Source: Duncaniella freteri
Lineage (GTDB): Bacteria; Bacteroidota; Bacteroidia; Bacteroidales; Muribaculaceae
DNA: 64,000 nt
Direction: 5' to 3'
Assembly (NCBI RefSeq): GCF_004766125.1
Contig: NZ_SJSA01000002.1
Coordinates: forward strand, 806,001 to 870,000
The notes under the pieces were generated by a model that did not search any database, was not told where the DNA came from, and saw nothing but the letters and a program-made list of their open reading frames with translations. Position numbers and translations under genes: made by a program. Shown one piece after another: positions 1-8,247 of this stretch. Every line of letters starts with the position of its first letter. Position 1 is the stretch's first letter.

Positions 1-879
1 CTGTCGGCATGGTTCAAGAACTTCACCCGCTACAACACCGGCTCGGAAGAACAATTCTGGCTTTCGGCTTTCAACGGCAGCACAACAATGTCGGACCGCA
101 AGAATTGCCAGAACTCCATCTTCATCAAGCGTCCGTTCATCTCGGTGGTCGGAACAATCCAAAAACGTCTGCTCACCGAACTTGCCAACGGTGAGAGAGC
201 CGCCAACGGGTTTATTGACCGCATACTCTTTGCAATGACCAAGAGCAACGGCAAGCCGAGATGGAACGAGGATGAAGTGCGCGACGATCTCGACCGTGAA
301 TGGGAGCGCATACTCAACCGACTTCTTTCGGTGGAGTGTGTGGTCAACGAGGAAAAGGAGCCAATTCCCACTGTCATGCGGTTCACTGCGGATGCCAAGC
401 GCAGACTCTATGAATGGCAACATGAGAATGCCGCACTATGCGACAACGAGATGAGCGATAATGTGGTCAGCTTCTTCTGCAAACTCGAAATCTATGTGCT
501 CCGGTTCTGCCTTATACTCCGATTGGTTCGCTGGGCTGTCAGTGATAAAGAGCCGCGCCCCTCATACATCGAAGATGACGACGTGGCAGGAGTGATAGAA
601 TTGGCTGAATATTTCCGAAGCAATGCGCTCAGCGTACTCACCTGCATCAGCGAGGAGAAATTGAATGAACTGCACCGCACCGTGTATGAGCATCTCACCG
701 AGGAATTTTCAACCGCCGACGGTATCCGTATAGCCGAGCGGTTCGGGATGAAAGACCATACATTCAAGATGTTCCTCACCCGCAATCTCAACACTCTCTT
801 CCGTCGTGTACGCCAAGGGTGGTATAAGAAGCTGTCTTGTTACTCCACTAACAAAGTTACTTCCGATGAACAGGATTGA
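1..879 (+). CDS. DUF3987 family primase/helicase-like protein, C-terminal part
   Basis: The reading frame is open from the first base, so this is the 3' end of a longer gene whose start lies left of the window. The visible 292 residues resemble the C-terminal part of DUF3987 proteins, which accompany relaxases in Bacteroidales mobilisable elements and are thought to work as primase-helicases in element replication. The Walker motifs expected in the N-terminal part are outside the window. It overlaps the next gene by 14 nt, which suggests translational coupling in one operon with the TOPRIM and mobilisation genes. The family call comes from sequence style and gene order, so it is good but not certain. 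Confidence 0.7.
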   Translation: MSAWFKNFTRYNTGSEEQFWLSAFNGSTTMSDRKNCQNSIFIKRPFISVVGTIQKRLLTELANGERAANGFIDRILFAMTKSNGKPRWNEDEVRDDLDREWERILNRLLSVECVVNEEKEPIPTVMRFTADAKRRLYEWQHENAALCDNEMSDNVVSFFCKLEIYVLRFCLILRLVRWAVSDKEPRPSYIEDDDVAGVIELAEYFRSNALSVLTCISEEKLNELHRTVYEHLTEEFSTADGIRIAERFGMKDHTFKMFLTRNLNTLFRRVRQGWYKKLSCYSTNKVTSDEQD

Positions 880-1651
880 TGATGCAATGGTAGCGGCCAC
901 CATGCGTGGCTACGACAGAAACAATCTGTTCGCTTTCGTGGCGGCGATAATCGGAAGTGAAGAAGCACAGCGGTTGATGGAAATGTATCGCGTAGGCACA
1001 TCGAAGCATTGGCAAGGTGCCACGGTGTTCTGGCAAATCTCGGCTGACGGTAACGTCCGTGGTGGTAAGATTATGCTGTATGACCGATTGACCGGACATC
1101 GTGTGCAGGAACCGTTCCCCCACATCAACTGGGTACACTCAGTGTTAAGATTGCCCGATTTCAAGTTAACCCAATGTTTCTTCGGTGAGCATCTGCTCCC
1201 ATACATCCGCGACAAACCGGTTGCCATTGTGGAGAGTGAAAAGACGGCAATACTCGCAACCCATTACCTCCCGCAATATCTGTGGCTCGCCACAGGCGGC
1301 AAGTGCAGTTGTCTCAACCGCGAGGCAATCAAGGCACTTCGAGGCAGAGAGGTGATGCTTGTGCCCGACCTTAACGCTACCGACGATTGGCGCAAGAAAC
1401 TGACGCTATTCGATGATTCGGGAATAAAGGCAACTCTGTTTGAATCGCTTGAACAGATGGCTACCGATGAGCAGCGTGAACAAGGTCTCGACATTGCGGA
1501 CTTCCTGATAGCCGAGCAAACTCCACACGGCATCCTTGAACAAATGATGCAACGAAATCCGGCATTGCGACAACTCGTTGACGCGCTACAGCTGGAACTC
1601 GTAGGCATCGAAGAATACAAACCGAGCGAAAGCTCACTGAAATCTGAATAA
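866..1651 (+). CDS. DUF6371-like TOPRIM domain protein
   Basis: This 261-residue protein has a TOPRIM-like core: an acidic strand-end motif (IVES) in the middle and a later LVPD motif followed by an Asp-rich stretch. It matches the DUF6371 proteins that follow DUF3987 in Bacteroidales mobile elements and may supply primase-type catalysis. The open frame runs upstream to 806, but I chose the ATG at 866, because it overlaps the previous stop by 14 nt and the extra N-terminus encodes the end of the upstream gene in another frame. A zinc-binding motif was not seen, so it is not a full DnaG. Confidence 0.65.
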   Translation: MNRIDDAMVAATMRGYDRNNLFAFVAAIIGSEEAQRLMEMYRVGTSKHWQGATVFWQISADGNVRGGKIMLYDRLTGHRVQEPFPHINWVHSVLRLPDFKLTQCFFGEHLLPYIRDKPVAIVESEKTAILATHYLPQYLWLATGGKCSCLNREAIKALRGREVMLVPDLNATDDWRKKLTLFDDSGIKATLFESLEQMATDEQREQGLDIADFLIAEQTPHGILEQMMQRNPALRQLVDALQLELVGIEEYKPSESSLKSE

Positions 1652-1652
1652 A

Positions 1653-2063
1653 ATGGCACAATCAAAAATCTCAAATCCTCAGTCATCTGAAGTGACTGAT
1701 ATTTTCAACAACTCAAATCTTTCCGAAACTGTGGAAAATCACGTCAACTCCAATGTCCAGCCAATCGCAGGACAGAGCGAAACCGCTCAGCCCAAGTCAA
1801 CCCGTCCCACCGCCAAGCAGCGCAAGAGCGAACTTGAAGATTACCGAACCGCTTTCTTTGCCCCGATTAAACTCGGCAAGGACAACAAGCATCAGGTAGC
1901 CATCAGCAATGACACGTTTGACCGAGTCGAGCGCACTGCCCGATTCTTCGGCGGTCCCGGTTACAGCGTCAGCAACTTTGTCGAACACATCATCAATGAA
2001 CACCTCGACAATAACGCTGCCAACTATGAAGGCTGGTTCACTCTAATCAGTAAATCGTTCTGA
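1653..2063 (+). CDS. DUF3408 family protein
   Basis: The N-terminal 50 residues are polar, low-complexity and probably disordered. The C-terminal half carries the conserved DUF3408 pattern: a basic segment, then KHQVAISNDTFDRVERTARFFG and a helical end with FVEHIINEHL. DUF3408 proteins accompany transfer genes in Bacteroidales elements, and the C-terminal part looks like a ribbon-helix-helix DNA-binding fold. It begins 2 nt after the upstream stop, so it belongs to the same operon. Its exact role in transfer or partition is not known. Confidence 0.7.
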   Translation: MAQSKISNPQSSEVTDIFNNSNLSETVENHVNSNVQPIAGQSETAQPKSTRPTAKQRKSELEDYRTAFFAPIKLGKDNKHQVAISNDTFDRVERTARFFGGPGYSVSNFVEHIINEHLDNNAANYEGWFTLISKSF

Positions 2064-2064
2064 C

Positions 2065-2082
2065 CACTGCCCCTCGGCAGTG
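2065..2082. repeat. Short perfect hairpin after the DUF3408 gene
   Basis: CACTGCC and GGCAGTG form a perfect 7-bp stem with a 4-nt loop, starting 2 nt after the stop codon. It is followed by AAAATGG rather than a T-run, so it is more likely an mRNA-end structure or part of the oriT region than a classical terminator. Confidence 0.4.
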
Positions 2083-2134
2083 AAAATGGCGAAGCCATCG
2101 GCAGCGCCGGTATCCGGATATTCTGTCTAGAATA

Positions 2135-2185
2135 GGAGGATAGCAAGGTAGTGGCAATGTAAACATTTCCGACCTTGCATCCTCC
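2135..2185. other. Candidate origin of transfer (oriT) of the mobilisable element
   Basis: The 185-bp gap before the MobC-like gene contains a long inverted repeat. Its left arm is GGAGGATAGCAAGGT and its right arm ACCTTGCATCCTCC, matching except for one bulged A, with a 22-nt loop that itself contains the palindrome AATGTAAACATT. An inverted repeat directly upstream of mobC/relaxase genes is the usual place and shape of oriT in MOBP systems. The nic site cannot be assigned from sequence alone. An alternative is a cruciform operator for the mob operon. Confidence 0.45.
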
Positions 2186-2248
2186 GTTACCGGGTGGCTG
2201 GAGTCCGTTCCCGATGGTCACAATGTCAAATTCCAAAATTCCAAGACA

Positions 2249-2614
2249 ATGACTTTCACAAAAAGAAAGAAGGCTCCTCCGGGAGCAACCGAGAAGTCCG
2301 GCAAGTCATACGTAGTCAGTGTCCGGCTCAATGAAGAACAGTATCATACCGTGCAGGAGAACTGTCGAAAATCCGGCAGAAAGCTATCCGACTTCTGGCG
2401 CCACGCTCTGCTCAACGCCAAGGTTACGGCAGTAGCCACACCCGATGACATGGCGATTCTGCGTCAGATCGGGAGCATGGCGAACAATCTGAACCAGCTT
2501 GCGAAGAAGGCCAACGAAGCGGGGTTCAAGCTCGTGGAGTGGTCTCTCAAAGGTCTTAGCAAAGAAATAAAAACTCTTTATACACGACTGTCGTATGATT
2601 GGAGGCATAACTAA
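2249..2614 (+). CDS. MobC/BmgB-like mobilisation accessory protein
   Basis: The 121-residue basic protein has a ribbon-helix-helix start (YVVSVRLNEEQYHTVQENCRKSG) followed by the MobC signature region with LRQIGSMANNLNQLAKKANEAG. Proteins of this family bind oriT and help the relaxase nick DNA in the relaxosome. Its 3' end overlaps the relaxase start by 20 nt, the typical coupled arrangement, and the candidate oriT lies just upstream. Confidence 0.85.
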   Translation: MTFTKRKKAPPGATEKSGKSYVVSVRLNEEQYHTVQENCRKSGRKLSDFWRHALLNAKVTAVATPDDMAILRQIGSMANNLNQLAKKANEAGFKLVEWSLKGLSKEIKTLYTRLSYDWRHN

Positions 2615-3569
2615 AGGAAGCTGTTTTTCCGGCTGCGTGGAGTATGCACTCGCGCTGAAAGAGAAAAACAAAGAGGCTCGTCTGCTTTATTCCGAGGGAC
2701 TGCTGACCGACACACCGAAAGATATTATCGACGGTTTTGAGTGTCAGAGACATCTCAACTACCGCGTTCAGCATTGGTGCGGACATATCTCGTTGTCCTA
2801 TTCTCCGAAAGACGCGGAGCGCATGAGCGATGAATTTATGGTGAAACTCGCTCTGGAATATATGGAGAAAATGGGCATCAAAAACACCCAGTTTATCATA
2901 TCCCGTCATCTCGACAAGGAGCATCCGCACTGCCACATCGTATATAACCGAGTGGACAATGACGGCAAATGCGTAAGCGACAGTTTCGAGTATTACCGCA
3001 ACAACGAAATCTGCGACGAGATGAAAAAGAAGTATGGTCTGACCTACGGATTGAACAAAGACCAAGTGAAAACTGAGCGACTTAAAGGACGCTCGAAGAC
3101 CCGTCAGGAGATCTACCTCGCGGTTCAGGCTGCCAAACGGACTGCCAAAGACTGGACTACTTTCCAACGCGAACTGGCACAGAAAGGCATCTCCGTGAAA
3201 AAGAAATTCCGCCGGAACTCGACCGAAGTCGAAGGACTGTCATACACGAAGGATGGCCGGAAGTTCAAGGCTTCGCAGATTGACCGCGACGGCAGATGTT
3301 CTTACGAGATAATCTGCAAGGCACTCGAAAGGAATAAAAACAGTCAGGCTCAACCGGCGGCATCCGCTCCGAAACAGATGCAATCCCACCCCAAACAGGA
3401 ATCCGGCGCCATTGGCAAAGCCATAGAAGCCGTAGCCGATATTGCCGAAAATCTCGGCAACGCAATCGGCGGCATCTTCCAAGTCGGACCTGCCTACGAC
3501 CCGGAAGAAGAGGCGTTCATCAACGAGATGAAACGCCGTCAAAAGAGAAAAAAAGGCAGAAGTTTGTAA
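2595..3569 (+). CDS. MOBP-type relaxase (BmgA-like mobilisation nuclease)
   Basis: This is the DNA-nicking relaxase of the mobilisable element. The metal-binding histidines lie in HLDKEHPHCHIVYNRV (about residues 105-120), and the N-terminus MIGGITKGSCF is typical of the BmgA/MobB group. A catalytic tyrosine is probably one of those in the first 35 residues. The C-terminal 80 residues are Pro/Gln-rich and then basic. The full domain is present and the length of 324 residues is normal for the family. It would need a coupling protein and mating channel supplied in trans, perhaps by the conjugative element in the right half of the window. Confidence 0.9.
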   Translation: MIGGITKGSCFSGCVEYALALKEKNKEARLLYSEGLLTDTPKDIIDGFECQRHLNYRVQHWCGHISLSYSPKDAERMSDEFMVKLALEYMEKMGIKNTQFIISRHLDKEHPHCHIVYNRVDNDGKCVSDSFEYYRNNEICDEMKKKYGLTYGLNKDQVKTERLKGRSKTRQEIYLAVQAAKRTAKDWTTFQRELAQKGISVKKKFRRNSTEVEGLSYTKDGRKFKASQIDRDGRCSYEIICKALERNKNSQAQPAASAPKQMQSHPKQESGAIGKAIEAVADIAENLGNAIGGIFQVGPAYDPEEEAFINEMKRRQKRKKGRSL

Positions 3570-3587
3570 TTTCAAAAACGAAAAAGC

Positions 3588-4268
3588 ATGAAAGAAAATT
3601 TTGAAAATTCTCAGGAGAACATTCTCCAGAACATCGCTGAAGACCTCAGCAACATCAGCGGTACCTGTACCGAAATCAAGGAGTCGCAGCTCAACTGCGC
3701 CACCGCCGACGACCTGAACAATATGGGTACAACCATAACGTCAGCCGTCACCGAGAAAGTCGATGAGATGCAGACATCCATCGAAACCCAGACGCAGACG
3801 GTCAGCGAAATAGGAAGTAATCTGACAACCGAAGTCAACGACCTGAAGACCGAAATCACCAATAGAATTGATGACTTCACCGCCAATCCGCCGGTGCAGA
3901 AGATTGAAAAGACAATCCGTATCGCCCCGGAATCATGGCAGGTCTATCTCGCCATGTTCATCGCGGTATTCACGTTCATCTTCTTTGGCGCAACTACGAT
4001 ATGGCAGGAATCACGCATCGAGAAGGCCCGAATCTCCGACATCAAGTATCACTACATCCTGATGCACGGCGGAGTCGGGACCGAAGGACTCGACAGCATC
4101 GAGAGCTGGTTCCGTGACCCGGAGCGCGTCAAGCATATCGAATCGGAGGTGAAAGCCTACGAAGACCGTGTGCAGGAAACTGCCCGCGCCCTCGACCAAA
4201 AGCAACGCCTCGAAGAAAAAATCAACGAACTCAATTCCCAAAACACCAACAAAAATTCTAGAAAATGA
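3588..4268 (+). CDS. Coiled-coil membrane protein next to relaxase, function unknown
   Basis: The N-terminal 100 residues are an acidic, heptad-like helical region. A single hydrophobic segment (about residues 118-138, WQVYLAMFIAVFTFIFFGAT) follows, and then another charged helical region with a coiled-coil end (RLEEKINELN). It starts 18 nt after the relaxase stop and overlaps the next gene by 4 nt, so it is part of the mob operon. A role in mobilisation or membrane tethering of the relaxosome is inferred only from position. Confidence 0.65.
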   Translation: MKENFENSQENILQNIAEDLSNISGTCTEIKESQLNCATADDLNNMGTTITSAVTEKVDEMQTSIETQTQTVSEIGSNLTTEVNDLKTEITNRIDDFTANPPVQKIEKTIRIAPESWQVYLAMFIAVFTFIFFGATTIWQESRIEKARISDIKYHYILMHGGVGTEGLDSIESWFRDPERVKHIESEVKAYEDRVQETARALDQKQRLEEKINELNSQNTNKNSRK

Positions 4269-4777
4269 AAGTAGCAAACAACCTCAACCAACTTCTCTCC
4301 CGTGTAAAAACCATCTTTGGCCGCAAGGCGACCTCGGCAGCCAACAGCCCACTTGAGGCAGAGCCGCCCACCGGCATCGCATCCGTAAGCGACCCTCGCC
4401 TCAGAGCAGCCTTCGCCGACATCGAGAAATATCTCGCCGACAATTACGGTACACCGGTAGCCAAACTGCGCTATCAGGACTACACCAATGGAGCCACTCT
4501 TACATCCGAAGATGCAACGTTTGCTGTATCGCTCGTAATCCTAACAGCCACAAACGGAGCTGCACATCTCCCCGACAACGTGTTGCTGCTCGGCGGAGTC
4601 ACCTCGACCAACGATGTAGAATGGCTCGCCGCCGAGCTGAAAAAGTTCACCAACTTCCTCATGAAGCTCTGCCCCAAGCATCGCATCCAGCACCTCGCTT
4701 TCGCCTTCTCCAAAGACAAGCCTGACAACCCGGCCATCGTCAAAGAAGCCGACGTCACCTGCATCCGCCTCTACTAA
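4265..4777 (+). CDS. Hypothetical protein at end of mobilisation operon
   Basis: I do not recognise this 170-residue protein. It has a basic N-terminus, a Pro/Ala-rich linker and a compact mixed domain from about residue 45, with no signal peptide or obvious catalytic motif. The ATGA overlap with the membrane protein gene shows co-translation, and a strong terminator follows 17 nt after its stop, so it closes the mobilisation operon. Confidence 0.6.
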   Translation: MKVANNLNQLLSRVKTIFGRKATSAANSPLEAEPPTGIASVSDPRLRAAFADIEKYLADNYGTPVAKLRYQDYTNGATLTSEDATFAVSLVILTATNGAAHLPDNVLLLGGVTSTNDVEWLAAELKKFTNFLMKLCPKHRIQHLAFAFSKDKPDNPAIVKEADVTCIRLY

Positions 4778-4794
4778 GAGGTAATCTCACCCAA

Positions 4795-4830
4795 CGCCCT
4801 GACAAGACTCACCCTCTTGTCGGGGCGTTT
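4795..4830 (+). terminator. Intrinsic terminator of the mobilisation operon
   Basis: CGCCCTGACAAGA and TCTTGTCGGGGCG form a 13-bp stem with one G-T wobble and a 7-nt loop, followed by TTT. It sits between convergent transcription units, so it may serve both. Confidence 0.8.
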
Positions 4831-4953
4831 CATATACTAAGATTACCTTCTAATAATCTTTAAAACAATAATCTCGGCTCCCTGAGGGGTAACGACAACA
4901 GCTGCATCGCAGTCAAACGGACGCATAATTTTATCTGACAATCATCACTGAAC

Positions 4954-7107
4954 TCAAGTATTTAACGATATGATATTGAAAGACAGCTGGTCATTATTAC
5001 AAATTAAACAGAGGAACCGATTGTTGTCCATCTCTGAATATAAGGTAGTCGCACATGATTCAACGTCAATATTTGACATTTTTGTTGAACCTTTAGGATG
5101 TGAGTGCCAATCTCCTATATATCTGAGAGAGCCTGATGTCAATTTTTGTACCCTATCGATCTCATTTTTCCAGCCTCCTGTTCCTAACGTCAGTTTTGAA
5201 TGGGTGCCTCGAATATCTGTAGGTACGAAGGTATGTAGAATATATACTACTTTCCGTTTAATATCCCAACAGCCCATAAGATAGCCTCCAGTTTCATTTT
5301 TGCCAGCTCGACGTGATTGAACCCTTATTAAATCTTCCAAGTCTTTGGGAAGCCGGACTTTCCACTCGGATGAGTCTACATCGTATTGTTTAAAATCAGG
5401 TAAAGAAATTCTATCTGTATGGCATGAACCTGGCCAATCATAGTCTAAGAAAGATAGATATATCTCGTTATTCTGGTTGTTATAATTATGATTTCTAATC
5501 AAATTGGATGCAATTCCGGCATGGGTAGAAATCAAATCATCTCCAAGAACCATCGTGTTCGAATGACATCCTTCGCCAATACGGACTTTATCTAAAGTGT
5601 AACTGGATTCAGTCTTGAACCATTGACAAAAATCCTCCTCATATTCTGAATTTGTGACGCATATACGCAAAAGGTACATATAGTAATCGGAAAGCCTCAC
5701 GCCTTTTGTGCTGTTAAAATATACCAACCCGACCTTTCCACCATCAGATATTGCAAATCGGACTATCGACTGGGAAAGATCTGGCCTATGATCATCCATA
5801 GCATGGAGAAGCATTGCAGATGCTGTGCAATCGATTATTATATCGTTATGTAGACTATTCGAGTTGATTTTTGGTATAACATCCTCTTCAACCGATTTGA
5901 TTTGCCCCCCAAATTTTGGTAGCATTATTTTGAGAAACTCTTTAAGCAGCTTGGCTTTATTATCCAAAAATCCTCCCATTGATAAGCCATGTCTTAAGTA
6001 GTTATGTGGGAGCATCTGGTCAGAATCTATAAGCGTCAATTTCTCAAATCCAGTTCTAAAAAGATGGTATGCTAATTTACTTCCTATAGCTCCACAACCA
6101 ATGATAGCAATATCTTTGGAGCCGACATCTTCTGATGTATTGCTCAGGCCTCGTGCAAATTGTGGAGTTGGCAAATCTATTATTTGGACCAACTGAATCT
6201 TATCATCAAATTTTCTTTCGACAATAGCATCAACGGAAGCCTTAAAGCAAATGTAATCTACCTTATTAGTCTTTCCTATAATGTTTATCGGTCTACAGAA
6301 TCCAATTTGCAAAAATATATATTCGTACTTGTCCCGACACTCTCTCACTTTGTTGATAAGAGAATCTGTATTCCAAACCTCGTATGTCTCTATTAAATTT
6401 AAGAGTTGACCTACTGTCAGGGGTCTGTCATAAATCCATGTTTTAAGAGGACGGCTGGCGCCCCTATAAAGTAACAATCCTAAAATTCCGTTATCGGGAT
6501 CAGATTTATAATCATGAGGTCCTTTGAATGTTTTAGAATCAATTTCAAATGTCAATTGAAATGGGTCGTCGTACGTTTGAAGAGTATTGTCAAACATAGG
6601 AAATCGGAAATAATATAAATCTGGCTCACCAAGGTAAAAAGGCTCCCAGCGATCCCCCTCTTTGGTTTTGACAAGATTCCCGTCTTTGGCATCAGTAAAC
6701 CATTTGATTATGAGACATAGAAAATCTTCAAATGTATGCTCAGCATACCAATCATTAAAGTTTTCCCGAACAAGACAAATTGATCGAGGGAATCCCTCTT
6801 CCTTAGGGTTTATATGAGGGAAATATGTAAATGGGAAATCCAGCCTGTCAGGGTAAACATTCAAAGTCATCTCAGGAGACTCTATATCGGAATTCCTTGG
6901 GCTTGCTATTATAATCGGTTCACGATATTTCAAATTAGAATTAGAAGCTGCTCCAGTAATAACAGAACAGACATAACCTATTCTGCCATCTGGCAAAGCA
7001 ACCAGTTTCTTGAAGGATTCGTCAAGAAACTGGTTGATAATGTTTATTACTGTTGAAAAGGCCGTAGCCTCCTCAATGGTCGGTAAACTATCTGAGAATT
7101 TAGCCAT
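4954..7107 (-). CDS. E2-E1(ThiF)-JAB fusion, ubiquitin-like conjugation/deconjugation enzyme
   Basis: Three enzymes of ubiquitin-like signalling are joined in one 717-residue chain. The N-terminal part resembles prokaryotic E2 domains, with a likely catalytic Cys at about residue 111 (PRSICLVR). The centre is a ThiF/E1 adenylation domain with GCGAIG at about 337-342 and the ribose-binding acid in LIDSD. The C-terminus is a JAB/MPN+ isopeptidase with a complete JAMM motif: Glu about 605, His 668 and 670, then Ser 678 and Asp 681 with the canonical spacing. The open frame extends to 7164, but I chose the ATG at 7107 because it overlaps the upstream gene's stop by 8 nt. All three active sites look intact. 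E2-E1-JAB fusions next to MBL proteins have been noted in comparative genomics of bacterial Ub-like systems, and an antiphage role is likely but unproven. Confidence 0.85.
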   Translation of the reverse strand: MAKFSDSLPTIEEATAFSTVINIINQFLDESFKKLVALPDGRIGYVCSVITGAASNSNLKYREPIIIASPRNSDIESPEMTLNVYPDRLDFPFTYFPHINPKEEGFPRSICLVRENFNDWYAEHTFEDFLCLIIKWFTDAKDGNLVKTKEGDRWEPFYLGEPDLYYFRFPMFDNTLQTYDDPFQLTFEIDSKTFKGPHDYKSDPDNGILGLLLYRGASRPLKTWIYDRPLTVGQLLNLIETYEVWNTDSLINKVRECRDKYEYIFLQIGFCRPINIIGKTNKVDYICFKASVDAIVERKFDDKIQLVQIIDLPTPQFARGLSNTSEDVGSKDIAIIGCGAIGSKLAYHLFRTGFEKLTLIDSDQMLPHNYLRHGLSMGGFLDNKAKLLKEFLKIMLPKFGGQIKSVEEDVIPKINSNSLHNDIIIDCTASAMLLHAMDDHRPDLSQSIVRFAISDGGKVGLVYFNSTKGVRLSDYYMYLLRICVTNSEYEEDFCQWFKTESSYTLDKVRIGEGCHSNTMVLGDDLISTHAGIASNLIRNHNYNNQNNEIYLSFLDYDWPGSCHTDRISLPDFKQYDVDSSEWKVRLPKDLEDLIRVQSRRAGKNETGGYLMGCWDIKRKVVYILHTFVPTDIRGTHSKLTLGTGGWKNEIDRVQKLTSGSLRYIGDWHSHPKGSTKMSNIDVESCATTLYSEMDNNRFLCLICNNDQLSFNIISLNT

Positions 7108-8245
7108 AATAGTGAGGCGTGGTAGCATGTCGGTTCGCCTTGGTTTCAGATTTTGTTTTGACAACGGGTTTTATTCCATCAGCCACAATCTCAAACACTA
7201 CGGGGTTATACACTTCATTACCTTCGTCATCTTTAGTTGTGGTACACTTGAAATAGTCCTCATCCTCTTTGTCGTCCATTGCATCCAGATAACGATTCTT
7301 GGCCTTCTGACAAGGAGGGTTGTCAGTATTGGGCTTTATGAGCTTAGAACTGCTCACTATATACCCGTTGCCTTCCCTATATGCTAAAAAATTTAGCGCA
7401 GATTGTTCCGGCTCATTATCGCGACTATCCGAAAAGAAGGTGTAGCTGCAGTGGTGAGGAGCCTCGAAAATATTCCATTTCAAATTGGTATCGTCATCAG
7501 TTGCTTCCTGAATCTTACGCCAAACTCTCCATTCAGCATCTCCGCCAAGAATAACTTTTCCTACATCGGATGTCTTGTCAACATCAAATTTAATCTGGAA
7601 TACTATACTGGTACAGTTTCTATCATTCCCTTCAATATCATCTTTGAATGGTGCATGAATGAAGAAACGATATTCTTTGCGGCTTGATCCGTTTAGAGAT
7701 TTTACTGTATCTCCCGGAAAGGCTTTGACGGAGTCTGGTAAATTCTTGATCTTTTCATCATCGAAATAACCGATAATCCTTATACGATTGCCATCCTTAT
7801 TCTTGTTGGCATCATTATTCTCCCAAAGCTTCATCCGACGTTCGGCTTCTTTTTTGAATGCCTTTGCATCATCAGAAAGTTCTCTTGAGTGTTCTGAGAA
7901 TACACGTGGAGAATACCATAGCTCACCGATGACAATGAGCTTGTCATCTTTTTCCGACTTAGACGGTGCATCCTTATGAGGATCTTTGAGAAAGAATTTT
8001 TCGGCAAAACCTCGGCAATGGTCTTGATCCGGATGGGTTAGAACAAAGGCATCTACGAATGGCAAACCAAACTTGGTATTTAACTTCTCGGAGGTTAGCT
8101 CCTTCCATACATCAAAGTAAGGAGAATCTTCTTCCTCTGCTTCCTGACGGAAATTGCAATCTACGATCATCGAAGCTCCATCGCTAAAGCTGATGAGATT
8201 GCAATCGCCATTACCGACAGGGTAAAAAGTAATTTTGTGAGTCAT
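7100..8245 (-). CDS. Metallo-beta-lactamase-fold protein with C-terminal glycine tail
   Basis: This 381-residue protein has the metal-binding signature THPDQDH (residues 70-76), a later GGDAEW aspartate and an APHHCSY histidine, as in ComEC/Rec2-type MBL hydrolases. The N-terminus (FYPVGNGDCNLI) is typical of that subfamily, which often acts on nucleic acids or nucleotides. There is no signal peptide, so it is cytoplasmic. The last 25 residues are Lys/Thr-rich, probably disordered, and end in HYYG. A free terminal glycine is what an E1 enzyme adenylates, and the E1-bearing gene overlaps this one by 8 nt. That it is the conjugated modifier is my inference; simple effector function is the alternative. 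Confidence 0.8.
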   Translation of the reverse strand: MTHKITFYPVGNGDCNLISFSDGASMIVDCNFRQEAEEEDSPYFDVWKELTSEKLNTKFGLPFVDAFVLTHPDQDHCRGFAEKFFLKDPHKDAPSKSEKDDKLIVIGELWYSPRVFSEHSRELSDDAKAFKKEAERRMKLWENNDANKNKDGNRIRIIGYFDDEKIKNLPDSVKAFPGDTVKSLNGSSRKEYRFFIHAPFKDDIEGNDRNCTSIVFQIKFDVDKTSDVGKVILGGDAEWRVWRKIQEATDDDTNLKWNIFEAPHHCSYTFFSDSRDNEPEQSALNFLAYREGNGYIVSSSKLIKPNTDNPPCQKAKNRYLDAMDDKEDEDYFKCTTTKDDEGNEVYNPVVFEIVADGIKPVVKTKSETKANRHATTPHYYG

Positions 8246-8247
8246 TA

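Noticed and set aside
3601..3890. Minus-strand frame opposite the coiled-coil membrane gene
   Set aside because: It is a complement shadow of a well-supported operon gene with a low-complexity Ser/Val-rich product.
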